From Theropithecus gelada (Eukaryota > Chordata > Mammalia > Primates > Cercopithecidae), in NCBI RefSeq assembly GCF_003255815.1, contig NC_037669.1, positions 134,018,951 through 134,082,950 of the forward strand: a DNA stretch of 64,000 bases. Direction: 5' to 3'. The translations under genes were made by a program, and so were the position numbers. Shown one piece after another: positions 35,557-45,495 of this stretch. The number at the start of each line of letters is the position of its first letter. The stretch's first letter is position 1. The notes under the pieces are model-generated. The model ran no database searches. It was not told where the DNA came from and saw nothing but the letters and a program-made list of their open reading frames with translations.

Positions 35557-35926
35557 TGATATGGTTAGGCTTTGTGTCCCCACCCAAATCTCATCTTGAA
35601 TTCTAATCCCCACATGTCAAGGGAGAGACAAGGCGAGGTAATTGAATCATAGAGGCAGTTTATTCCATGCTGTTCTCATGATAGTGAGTGAGTTCTTAGA
35701 AGATCGGATGGTTTTAAAGGGGCTCTTCCCCGCTTCACTGAGTATTTCTCCTTCCTGCCATCTTGTGAAGAAGGTGCTTTACTTCCCCTTCACCTTCTGC
35801 CATGATTGTAAATTTCCTGAGGCTTCCTTAATCACGCTGAACTGTGAGTAATTAAACCTCTTTCCTTTATAAATTACTCAGTCTTGTGTATGCCTTTATT
35901 AGCAGCATGAGAACAAACTAATATAC
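35557..35926 (+). mobile_element. THE1 3' LTR (MaLR)
   Basis: TGATATGGTTAGGCTTTGTG through GATAGTGAGTGAGTTCTTAG and AATTAAACCTCTTTCC to CAAACTAATATA. It pairs with the LTR at 33593. I see no clean 5-bp TSD outside the pair. Confidence 0.92.
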
Positions 35927-36611
35927 TTTTTAATTTTATTGAGACTTGATTTATGTCCCAGAGATTATGGGCTCAGTTTGTAAATGTTTTGTGTGAACTT
36001 GAAAGCAATTCTGTTGGTGTTGGTCTGTAATTTTCAATTATGTCAATTGGTGGATAGTCTGTAATTTTCAGTTATATCAATAGGTTGATAGTCTGTGTCA
36101 AGCCTTTAATATCCTTACTAATTTTCTGTCCATATATTCTATCAGTTATTGAGAGAGAAGGTTGAAATATCTGCCTATGTGGATTGTGACTTGTCTAATT
36201 CTCCTTGTGGTTTTATCAGTTTTTGTTTCATACATTTCGGAGTTTGTCATTAGGTACATACACATTTATAGTTGTTATATCCACTTACTGAATTGACCCT
36301 CTTATCAGTAGAAAATGACCCTGCTTATTACTGTTAGTATTGTTTGGTCTAAAAAGCAAGAATATTTATTATGTCTAATGTTAATATAGCCACTTCAATT
36401 TTCTTTTAATCAGTGTTAGCACACTATATCCCCAATTCTTTTAGTTTTAACATGTTTGTGACTTTATATTTGACTCTTGATATTTAAACCAGTCTGACAA
36501 TTGCTGGCTCTTCATTGAAGCATTTAGACCATTTATGTTTAGTGTGATTATTACTCTAGCCGGCTTTAAATTTACCACTTTGCCTTTTTTCTATTTTCTC
36601 ATCTTTTCTTT
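35927..36611 (-). mobile_element. old L1 (L1M-type) endonuclease-region fragment
   Basis: Antisense of the ORF2 endonuclease region of an old L1: TTTTATTGAGACTTGATTTA, GTCATTAGGTACATACACAT and GCATTTAGACCATTTATGTT. It continues at 42663 after the young L1, so the two are halves of one element. A 34-bp diverged tandem duplication lies at 36023-36090. Confidence 0.8.
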
Positions 36612-36851
36612 TCTTTTATTTATTTATTTATTTATTTATTTATTATTATTATACTTTAAGTTGTAGGGTACATGTGCATAACGTGCAGGTTTGTTACATA
36701 TGTATACTTGTGCCATGTTGGTCTACTGCACCCATCAACTCGTCATTTACATCAGGTATAACTCCCAATGCAATCCCACCCCCCTCCCCCCTCCCCATGA
36801 TAGGCCCCGGTGTGTGATGTTCCCCTTCCTGAGTCCAAGTGATCTCATTGT

Positions 36852-39800
36852 TCAGTTCCCACCTATGAGTGAGAACATGCGGTGTTTGGTTTTCTGTTCT
36901 TGTGATAGTTTGCTAAGAATGATGGTTTCCAGCTGCATCCATGTCCCTACAAAGGACGCAAACTCATCCTTTTTTATGGCTGCATAGTATTCCATGGTGT
37001 ATATATGCCACATTTTCTTAATCCAATCTGTCACTGATGGACATTTGGGTTGATTCCAAGTCTTTGCTATTGTGAATAGTGCTGCAATAAACATACGTGT
37101 GCATGTGTCTTTATAGCAGCATAATTTATAATCCTTTGGGTATATCCCCAGTAATGGGATGGCTGGGTCATATGGTACATCTAGTTCTAGATCCTTGAGG
37201 AATCGCCATACTGTTTTCCATAATGGTTGAACTAGTTTACAATCCCACCAACAGTGTAAAAGTGTTCCTATTTCTCCACATTCTCTCCAGCACCTGTTGT
37301 TTCCTGACTTTTTAATGATCGCCATTCTAACTGGTGTGAGATGGTATCTCATTGTGGTTTTGATTTGCATTTCTCTGATGGCCAGTGATGATGAGCATTT
37401 CTTCATATGTCTGTTGGCTGTATGAATGTCTTCTTTTGAGAAATGTCTGTTCATATCCTTTGCCCACTTTTTGATGGGGTTGTTTGTTTTTTTCTTGTAA
37501 ATTTGTTGGAGTTCTTTGTAGGTTCTGGATATTAGCCCTTTGTCAGATGAGTAGATTGCAAAAATTTTCTCCCATTCTGTAGGTTGCCTGTTCACTCTGA
37601 TGGTAGTTTCTTTTGCTGTGCAGAAGCTCTTTAGTTTAATGACATCCCATTTGTCAATTTTAGCTTTTGCTGCCGTTGCTTTTGGTGTTTTAGACATGAA
37701 GTCTTTGCCCATGCCTATGTCCTGAATGGTACTACCTAGGTTTTCCTCTAGGATTTTTATGGTATTAGGTCTAACATTTAAGTCTCTAATCCATCTTGAA
37801 TTAATTTTCGTATAAGGAGTAAGGAAAGGATCCAGTTTCAGCTTTCTACTTATGGCTAGCCAATTTTCCCAGCACCATTTATTAAATAGGGAATCCTTTC
37901 CCCATTTCTTGTTTCTCTCAGGTTTGTCAAAGATCAGATGGCTGTAGATGTGTGGTATTATTTCTGAGGACTCTGTTCTGTTCCATTGGTCTATATCTCT
38001 GTTTTGGTACCAGTACCATGCTGTTTTGGTTACTGTAGCCTTGTAGTATAGTTTGAAGTCAGGTAGCGTGATGCCTCCAGCTTTGTTCTTTTGACTTAGG
38101 ATTGTCTTGGAGATGCGGGCTCTTTTTTGGTTCCATATGAACTTTAAAGCAGTTTTTTCCAATTCTGTGAAGAAACTCATTGGTAGCTTGATGGGGATGG
38201 CATTGAATCTATAAATTACCTTGGGCAGTATGGCCATTTTCACGATATTGATTCTTCCTATCCATGAGCATGGTATGTTCTTCCATTTGTTTGTGTCCTC
38301 TTTTATTTCACTGAGCAGTGGTTTGTAGTTCTCCTTGAAGAGGTCCTTTACATCCCTTGTAAGTTGGATTCCTAGGTATTTGATTCTCTTTGAAGCAATT
38401 GTGAATGGAAGTTCATTCATGATTTGGCTCTCTGTTTGTCTGTTACTAGTGTATAAGAATGCTTGTGATTTTTGCACATTAATTTTGTATCCTGAGACTT
38501 TGCTGAAGTTGCTTATCAGCTTAAGGAGATTTTGGGCTGAGACAATGGGGTTTTCTAAATATACAATCATGTCATCTGCAAANNNNNNNNNNTTGCCCAT
38601 TCAGTATGATATTGGCTGTGGGTTTGTCATAAATAGCTCTTATTATTTTGAGGTACGTTCCATCAATACCGAATTTATTGAGCGTTTTTAGCATGAAGGG
38701 CTGTTGAATTTTGTCAAAAGCCTTTTCTGCATCTATTGAAATAATCATGTGGTTCTTGTCTTTGGTTCTGTTTATATGCTGGATTATGTTTATTGATTTG
38801 CGAATGTTGAACCAGCCTTGCATCCCAGGGATGAAGCCCACTTGATCATGGTGGATAAGCTTTTTGATGTGTTGCTGAATCCGGTTTGCCAGTATTTTAT
38901 TGAGGATTTTTGCATCGATGTTCATCAGGGATATTGGTCTAAAATTCTCTTTTTTTGTTGTATCTCTGCCAGGCTTTGGTATCAGGATGATGTTGGCCTC
39001 ATAAAATGAGTTAGGGAGGATTCCCTCTTTTTCTATTGATTGGAATAGTTTCAGAAGGAATGGTACCAACTCCTCCTTGTACCTCTGGTAGAATTCAGCT
39101 GTGAATCCATCTGGTCCTGGACTTTTTTTGGTTGGTAGGCTATTAATTGTTGCCTCAATTTCAGAGCCTGCTATTGGTCTATTCAGGGATTCAACTTCTT
39201 CCTGGTTTAGTCTTGGAAGAGTGTAAGTGTCCAGGAAATTATCCATTTCTTCTAGATTTTCCAGTTTATTTGCGTAGAGGTGTTTATAGTATTCTCTGAT
39301 GGTAGTTTGTATTTCTGTGGGGTCGGTGGTGATATCCCCTTTTTCATTTTTAATTGCGTCGATTTGATTCTTCTCTCTTTTCTTCTTTATTAGTCTTGCT
39401 AGTGGTCTGTCAATTTTGTTGATCTTTTCAAAAAACCAACTCCTGGATTCATTGATTTTTTGGAGGGTTTTTTGTGTCTCTATCTCCTTCAGTTCTGCTC
39501 TGATCTTAGTTATTTCTTGCCTTCTGCTAGCTTTCGAATGTGTTTGCTCTTGCTTCTCTAGTTCTTTTAATTGTGATGTTAGAGTGTCAATTTTTGATAT
39601 TTCCTGCTTTCTCTTGTGGGCATTTAGTGCTATAAATTTCCCTCTACACACTGCTTTAAATGTGTCCCAGAGATTCTGGTATGTTGTATCTTTGTTCTCA
39701 TTGGTTTCAAAGAACATCTTGATTTCTGCCTTCATTTCGTTATGTACCCAGTAGTCATTCAGGAGCAGGTTGTTCAGTTTCCATGTAGTTGAGCGGTTTT

Positions 39801-40530
39801 GATTGAGTTTCTTAGTCCTGAGTTCTAGTTTGATTGCACTGTGGTCTGAGAGACAGTTTGTTATAATTTCTGTTCTTGTACATTTGCTGAGGAGTGCTTT
39901 ACTTCCAATTACGTGGTCAATTTTGGAATAAGTACGATGTGGTGCTGAGAAGAATGTATATTCTGTTGATTTGGGGTGGAGAGTTCTATAGATGTCTATT
40001 AGGTCTGCTTGCTGCAGAGATGAGTTCAATTCCTGGATATCCTTGTTAACTTTCTGTCTCGTTGATCTGTCTAATGTTGACAATGGAGTGTTGAAGTCTC
40101 CCATTATTATTGTATGGGAGTCTAAGTCTCTTTGTAAGTCTCTAAGGACTTGCTTTATGAATCTGGGTGCTCCTGTATTGGGTGCATATATATTTAGGAT
40201 AGTTAGCTCTTCCTGTTGAATTGATCCCTTTACCATTATGTAATGGCCTTCTTTGTCTCTTTTGATCTTTGATGGTTTAAAGTCTGTTTTATCAGAGACT
40301 AGTATTGCAACCCCCGCTTTTTTTTGTTCTCCATTTGCTTGGTAAATCTTCCTCCATCCCTTTATTTTGAGCCTATGTATGTCTCTGCGTGTGAGATGGG
40401 TCTCCTGAATACAGCAGACTGATGGGTCTTGACTCTTTATCCAGTTTGCCAGTCTGTGTCTTTTCATTGGAGCATTTAGTCCATTTACATTTAAGGTTAA
40501 GATTGTTATGTGTGAACTTGATCCTGCCAT
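36852..40530 (-). CDS. ORF2: L1 ORF2 protein (endonuclease and reverse transcriptase), interrupted by an assembly gap
   Basis: ORF2p nicks target DNA and reverse-transcribes L1 RNA by target-primed reverse transcription. The N-terminal part, from Met at 40530, is open for about 640 codons. It shows the APE-type endonuclease residues Asn14 and Glu43 (IQETHL), the MGDFNTPL block, IDHVIGSK, and SDHSAIKLEL with the catalytic His. The C-terminal part is open from the gap to the stop at 36852. It carries the reverse-transcriptase FADD motif and the terminal Cys motif CWRECGEIGTLLHCWWDC. The two halves are in different frames across the 10 Ns. They fall into one frame, giving the usual 1275 codons, if the gap really holds 159 nt. 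Reverse-transcriptase residues around the QGCPLSP block are hidden in the gap. No premature stop or frameshift is visible outside it. Confidence 0.9.
38583..38592. other. assembly gap of 10 Ns, probably about 159 bp in reality
   Basis: Sequence left of the gap ends ATCTGCAAA and resumes TTGCCCATTCAG. In the related L1 at 57820-57974 the same two anchors are 153 nt apart, in a copy that shows a small deletion there. The normal ORF2 length also requires 159 nt. The N count is a placeholder. Confidence 0.9.
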
Positions 40531-40593
40531 TATGATATTAACTGGTTATTTTGCTCGTTAGTTGATGCAGTTTCTTCCTAGCCTCGATGGTCT

Positions 40594-41610
40594 TTACATT
40601 TTGGCATGTTTTTGCAATGGCTGGTACCGGTTGTTCCTTTCCATGTTGAGTGCTTCCTTCAGGGTCTCTTGTAAGGCAGGCCTAGTGGTGACAAAATCTC
40701 TAAGCATTTGCTTATCTGTAAAGGATTTTATTTCTCCTTCACTTATGAAACTTAGTTTGGCTGGATATGAAATTCTGGGTTTAAAATTCTTTTCTTTAAG
40801 AATGTTGAATATTGGCCCCCACTCTCTTCTGGCTTGGAGAGTTTCTGCCGAGAGATCTGCTGTGAGTCTGATGGGCTTCCCTTTGTGGGTAACCCGACCT
40901 TTCTCTCTGGCTGCCCTTAAGATTTTTTCCTTCATTTCAACTTTGGTGAATCTGGCAATTATGTGCCTTGGAGTTGCTCTTCTCGAGGAGTATCTTTGTG
41001 GCGTTCTCTGTATTTCCTGGATTTGAATGTTGGCCTGCCCTACTAGGTTGGGGAAGTTCTCCTGGATGATATCCTGAAGAGTGTTTTCCAACTTGGTTCC
41101 ATTTTCCCCCTCACTTTCAGGCACCCCAATCAGACGTAGATTTGGTCTTTTTACATAATCCCATACTTCTTGCAGGCTTTGTTCATTTCTTTTTCTTCTT
41201 TTTTCTTTTGGTTTCTCTTCTCGCTTCATTTCATTCATTTGATCCTCAATCGCTGATACTCTTTCTTCCAGTTGATCGAGTCGGTTACTGAAGCTTGTGC
41301 ATTTGTCACGTATTTCTCGTGTCATGGTTTTCATCTCTTTCATTTCGTTTATGATCTTCTCTGCATTAATTACTCTAGCCGTCAATTCTTCCACTTTTTT
41401 TTCAAGATTTTTAGTTTCTTTGCGCTGGGTACGTAATTCCTCCTTTAGCTCTGAGAAATTTGATGGACTGAAGCCTTCTTCTCTCATCTCGTCAAAGTCA
41501 TTCTCCGTCCAGCTTTGATCCGTTGCTGGCGATGAGCTGCGCTCCTTTGCCGGGGGAGATGCGCTCTTATTTTTTGAATTTCCAGCTTTTCTGCCCTGCT
41601 TTTTCCCCAT
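40594..41610 (-). CDS. ORF1: L1 ORF1 protein, full-length 338 aa
   Basis: ORF1p is the L1 RNA-binding chaperone that trimerises and coats L1 RNA in the ribonucleoprotein. The frame is complete, with the 338 codons usual for primate L1. It starts MGKKQGRKAGNSK and ends QPLQKHAKM. Residues about 50-150 form a charged coiled coil (heptads such as RLDQLEERVSAIEDQMNEMK). About 157-250 is the RRM-like domain (RPNLRLIGVPE, IQIQEIQRTPQRYSSRR). The C-terminal domain contains ISYPAKLSFISEGEIK. The coiled-coil sequence differs markedly from human L1PA1 as I remember it, while the RRM and C-terminal domains are conserved. The ORF2 start follows after 63 nt, as in other primate L1s. No disabling change is seen. 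Confidence 0.96.
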   Translation of the reverse strand: MGKKQGRKAGNSKNKSASPPAKERSSSPATDQSWTENDFDEMREEGFSPSNFSELKEELRTQRKETKNLEKKVEELTARVINAEKIINEMKEMKTMTREIRDKCTSFSNRLDQLEERVSAIEDQMNEMKREEKPKEKRRKRNEQSLQEVWDYVKRPNLRLIGVPESEGENGTKLENTLQDIIQENFPNLVGQANIQIQEIQRTPQRYSSRRATPRHIIARFTKVEMKEKILRAAREKGRVTHKGKPIRLTADLSAETLQARREWGPIFNILKEKNFKPRISYPAKLSFISEGEIKSFTDKQMLRDFVTTRPALQETLKEALNMERNNRYQPLQKHAKM

Positions 41611-41738
41611 CTTTGTGGTTTTATCTGCCTCTGGTCTTTGATGATGGTGATGTACTGATGGGGTTTTGGTGTAGGTGTCCTTCCTGTTTGATAGTTTTCC
41701 TTCTAACAGTCAGGACCCTCAGCTGTAGGTCTGTTGGA

Positions 41739-41867
41739 GATTGCTTGAGGTCCACTCCAGACCCTGTTTGCCTGGGTATCAGCAGCAGAGGCTGCAGAAG
41801 ATAGAATATTTCTGAACAGCGAGTGTACCTGTCTGATTCTTGCTTTGGAAGCTTCCTCTCAGGGGTG
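41739..41867 (-). promoter_or_regulatory. 129-bp 5' UTR segment present in L1PA3/L1PA4 and older L1s
   Basis: Between the blocks CACAGGGTGGAGTA and TCCAACAGACCTACAGCTG lie 129 bp, including GAGGAAGCTTCCAAAGCAAG and GATACCCAGGCAAACAGGG. The youngest human L1s, as I remember them, lack this stretch. It is known as the segment bound by the KRAB zinc-finger repressor ZNF93. The coordinates come from comparing remembered L1 structure, so the edges may shift by a few bases. Confidence 0.8.
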
Positions 41868-42640
41868 TACTCCACCCTGTGAGGTGTGGGGTGTCAGACT
41901 GCCCCTAGTGGGGGATGTCTCCCAGTTAGGCTACTCAGGGGTCAGGGACCCGCTTGAGCAGGCAGTCTGTCCCTTCTCAGATCTCAACCTCCGTGATGGG
42001 AGATCTACTGCTCTCCTCAAAGCTGTCAGACAGAGTCGTTTGCGTCTGCAGAGGTTTCTGCTGCTTTTTTGTTGTTGTTGTTGTTGTTGTTGTGTAGCTG
42101 TGCCCTGTCCCCAGAGGTGGAGTCTGCAGAGACAGGCAGGTTTCCTTGAGCTGCTGTGAGCTCCACCCAGTTCGAGCTTCCCAGCAGCTTTGTTTAGCTA
42201 CTTAAGCCTCAGCAATGGCGGGCGCCCCTCCCCCAGCCTCGCTGCTGCCTTGCTGGTAGATCACAGACTGCTGTGCTAGCAATGAGGGAGGCTCCGTGGG
42301 CGTGGGACCCTCCCGGCCAGGTGTGGGATATGATCTCCTGGTGTGCCTGTTTGCTTAAAGCGCAATACTGGGGTGGGAGTTACCCGATTTTCCAGGTGTT
42401 GTGTGTCTCAGTTCCCCTGGCTAGGAAAAGGGATTCCCTTCCCCCTTGCGCTTCCCAGGTGAGGCGATGCCTCGCCCTGCTTCAGCTGCAGCTGTCGCTG
42501 GTCGGGCTGCAGCAGCTGACCAGCACCGATCGTCCGGCACTCCCCAGTGAGATGAACCCAGTACCTCAGTTGAAAATGCAGAAATCACCAGTCTTCTGTG
42601 TCGCTCGCGCTGGGAGTTGGAGACTGGAGCTGTTCCTATT

Positions 42641-42651
42641 CGGCCATCTTG
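42641..42651 (-). promoter_or_regulatory. YY1-type site at the L1 5' end
   Basis: Reads CAAGATGGCCG on the L1 strand, 11 nt inside the element's 5' end. This is the position where YY1 directs accurate L1 transcription initiation. Confidence 0.85.
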
Positions 42652-42662
42652 CTCCGCCCCTC

Positions 42663-44060
42663 TCTCATCTTTTCTTTCTTCTCCTTTATTGTCTTTATTT
42701 ACCACCATTTGGATTGAATATTATGACTCCATTTTATCTCCTTGTTATTCTTTTAGCTATAACTCTTTGTTAATTTAGTGATTGATTTAGGGTTTATAGA
42801 GATAAATTAGAGATGCCACACCTCTCATATTGAATGCCAGACCTTGCTTATAGTACAAAAACCTTATAACAGTATACTTCCACTTCTTCATTCCTAGACT
42901 TTGTGCTATTTGTGTCTTACATTTTATTTCTACATACATTATAAACCTAACAATGCATCGGTTTCATTTTTTGCTTTAAGCAGTCAATTATCTTTAAAGA
43001 GGCTTAGAAACAAGAAAAAATTATTTTATGTTAACCTCTATATATCTGGTGCTCTCTTTTCTCTGTGTAGATCTATATTTCCATCTGATATTATTACCTT
43101 GCATAAGCTTTTGTATGTCTGAAAAAGTCTTTATTTTTTTAAAAAAGTTATTTTTACTGTGTATAGAATTCTAGCCTGATATTTAAAAAGTACATTGAAG
43201 ATATTATTACTTTCATTGTCTTTGGTTTATGTTACTTCCAACACGAAATTTGCTGTCTTCCTTATCTTTGTTCCTCTGTACATGTTTTTTCTTTTTCTGA
43301 CTGCTTTAAAATGTTTATTCTTTAATACTGATTTAAAGTAATTTAATTAGAATGTACCTTGGTATAGGCTTTTTCAATTTTCTTGTGCTTATGGTTTGTT
43401 GAGCTGCTTTTGAATTACAGATTGTCCCTGACTTAACAATGGTTTGACTTGTAATTTTTTGACTTTACAATGGGTTTGTCCAGGTATTAAGTGGATTTTC
43501 AACTTGGAGTATTTGTAGCTTATGATGGGTTTACCATGACATAATCCCATTGTAAGTCGAGGAGCATCTATATTTGGAAGATTTATGGATTTCATCAAAT
43601 TTGAAAAAAATTTTGGTCATTACTTTCTTAGATGTTTTTCTATCTCACTCTCTTTCCTGTTTTTGGTGACTTCAACTGCATGTATATTGGCCACTTAAAG
43701 TTGCACTGCAGCTCAGTGAGGTTCTGTTCTTTTTTATTTTTGTTTTTTGCAGCCTTGATTTTCTCTCTGAATTTTATATTGAAAAATTTCTACTACTGTG
43801 CCTTCAAGTTCACTAATCTTTTTTTCTGCAATGTCTAATATATGTTAATCCATTCCAGTATTTTCTTTTCAGATCTTATAGTGTTGATCTCTAGAATTTT
43901 GACTTGGGCCTTTAAAACTCTTCCACATTTCACTTTAGTATGTTCAATCTTTCTTCTAGCTTCTTGAATAGATGTACTACAGTGATAACTTTTAATATCT
44001 TTGCCTACTAATTGTATCATCTGTGTCATTTCTGGTCAGTTTCAATTGTTTGATTTTTTT
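42663..44060 (-). mobile_element. old L1 (L1M-type), ORF1 region, continuation of 35927-36611
   Basis: Antisense of an old L1 between ORF2 and ORF1. It contains ATGTCTGAAAAAGTCTTTAT, GTATAGAATTCTAGCCTGAT, GATTTCATCAAATTTGAAAA, CTTCAAGTTCACTAATCTTT and TTTGCCTACTAATTGTATCA. It is split at 43418-43568 by a small DNA transposon. Frames are fully degraded. Confidence 0.78.
43418..43568 (+). mobile_element. short non-autonomous mariner/Tigger-type element (151 bp) with TA duplication
   Basis: CAGATTGTCCCTGACTTAAC at one end and CCATTGTAAGTCGAGGAGCA at the other are approximate inverted repeats. TA lies immediately before (43416) and after (43569), the target used by Tc1/mariner elements. The related relic at 25999-26745 has the same terminal sequence. 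Confidence 0.7.
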
Positions 44061-45495
44061 TTTTTTTTCCTGGTCGTAGTTGTTCTCTGAGCAATGCTGC
44101 TGCTCTACTGACCAAATCAGACTCTGGCTCGGATGTCAGTTCACCCTGCCCTGTGGGACTCAGTGATTTAGAACTGACCATCCATTTTGGGGCCAGCCCT
44201 CCAGCTGGGTGGTCCTTCCAACCAGGTCTCTCACAATCCTGGCTTATTTCTCTGTCTTCAGCTTGGTGACTCCTTTTCTGAATCCAGGATGCCTGGTGAC
44301 CAAGACTGCACTGGTTATGTCCATCAGTGAAAGTAATTTTTTTTTTCCTTTGGCAAACTAATCCAATTTATTTATTTTTCACAAATAAAATATTATTTTT
44401 CCAGATTATAAATATATTATGTCCTCATAGAGACAATTTGAAAATGTTAAAAATGTGTTTATAATAAAATTAAATTTCCCATAACTCCAGCTACTACTAT
44501 TTTTTTTGTACTTCTCTCTGTTTTACATAGTTTATCTTAGAGTGCACATACATTTTAAATTCTGTTTTCAGTTTTTTTCCTGTATCACTAAAAAATTTTA
44601 AGGATTAATGCTATTTCATCACATAGGCATGATGTAATTTATGTAACTCTTTACCTATAATAGGACATTTTTAGCTTGTTTCCATTTTTTTGCTATTGTG
44701 TCACTCTGCATAATTTCTTCCTGAATTTGGGATTTATTTTTTAGGATAAACTCACAGAAATGGAATGAACATTTTCAGGCACTTGCAACATAAGGCCAGA
44801 TTGCTTTCCAAAATGGCTGTAGCAATGTATATTTAACCTGAATCAGCATTTGATACAACTTCAGCAGGTAAATGTTTTAAAACTTTACAGCTTGTTTGAT
44901 AAATCAAAATGAGATAATATTTAATAAATTTGATATTTACTTTGAATTAAATAGTCAGTTGAGAATATTTTCTAGGTAGCTGTCTAATTGTAGCAGAAAG
45001 CTTTTCTTGTATGTCCAAATAAGTTAAAAAAATTTACTCACATCCATTTTATTTCTACAACCAAGTGCATTCTTTTTCTTTCATCCTGAGTCTTACATTA
45101 GCATTCATTTGACAAATCACAATGCAGAATGAATGTTATATCTTTCTTAATTTAAGTGAAATGTTCCCTCCTTGTTAATGCCAGCAATTCTTTTGGGATC
45201 AGCTCAAGCCTAGTATAAGTCCTTTAATTTATTATCACATTTTTTTTTTGCTTATTTAGGATTTATATCTTGCCTATTCTAAACAGAATTTGAGGCAACT
45301 TGTATATAATATGATAAAAACAGTAAGATAAAGAATACAGAGAATACAGAAAGAAAAAATCTTAATGGGAACCTAAGTTAATGATCACATCTGAGCATTG
45401 ATTTTTAAGTCAGAGTTTTGTGGGGTCTTTTAAAATGCATTAGTTTTTCTTGCCCTTGGGCTCTGCAGGCAGCTTGTAAGAACCGAGTGGGATGA
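44061..45495. other. mixed: possible old L1 5' end, an old LINE fragment, and unique sequence
   Basis: 44061-44330 is GC-richer and may be the degraded 5' UTR of the adjacent old L1. 44380-44880 has the pattern of an antisense old LINE 3' end (AAACTCACAGAAATGGAATG, TTGCTTTCCAAAATGGCTG). The rest is unique AT-rich sequence. No gene seen. Confidence 0.5.

Larger units (their letters stand above)
36612..42662 (-). mobile_element. full-length young L1 with intact-looking ORFs and 15-bp TSD
   Basis: Complete architecture on the minus strand: 5' UTR (41611-42662), ORF1, a 63-nt spacer, ORF2, 3' UTR (about 36650-36851) and a tail of TTTA repeats. The TSD TCTCATCTTTTCTTT lies at 36597-36611 and 42663-42677, exact. 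It is inserted into an older L1 in the same orientation. The only break is a 10-N gap at 38583-38592, which covers part of the reverse transcriptase. The 3' UTR and ORF1 coiled coil are not of the human L1PA1/L1PA2 type as I remember it. Confidence 0.97.
41611..42662 (-). promoter_or_regulatory. L1 5' UTR / internal promoter
   Basis: About 1052 bp upstream of ORF1, the most CpG-rich stretch in the window. It starts GGGGCGGAGCAAGATGGCCG at the 42662 side. The L1 promoter is internal, so this RNA polymerase II promoter travels with the element. The unit includes a YY1-type site and the 129-bp segment listed separately. A (TTG)n run lies at 42068-42093. Confidence 0.92.

Noticed and set aside
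41845..42159. 104-codon plus-strand frame with a Cys run
   Set aside because: Antisense of the L1 5' UTR; the Cys run is the (TTG)n repeat read in another frame.
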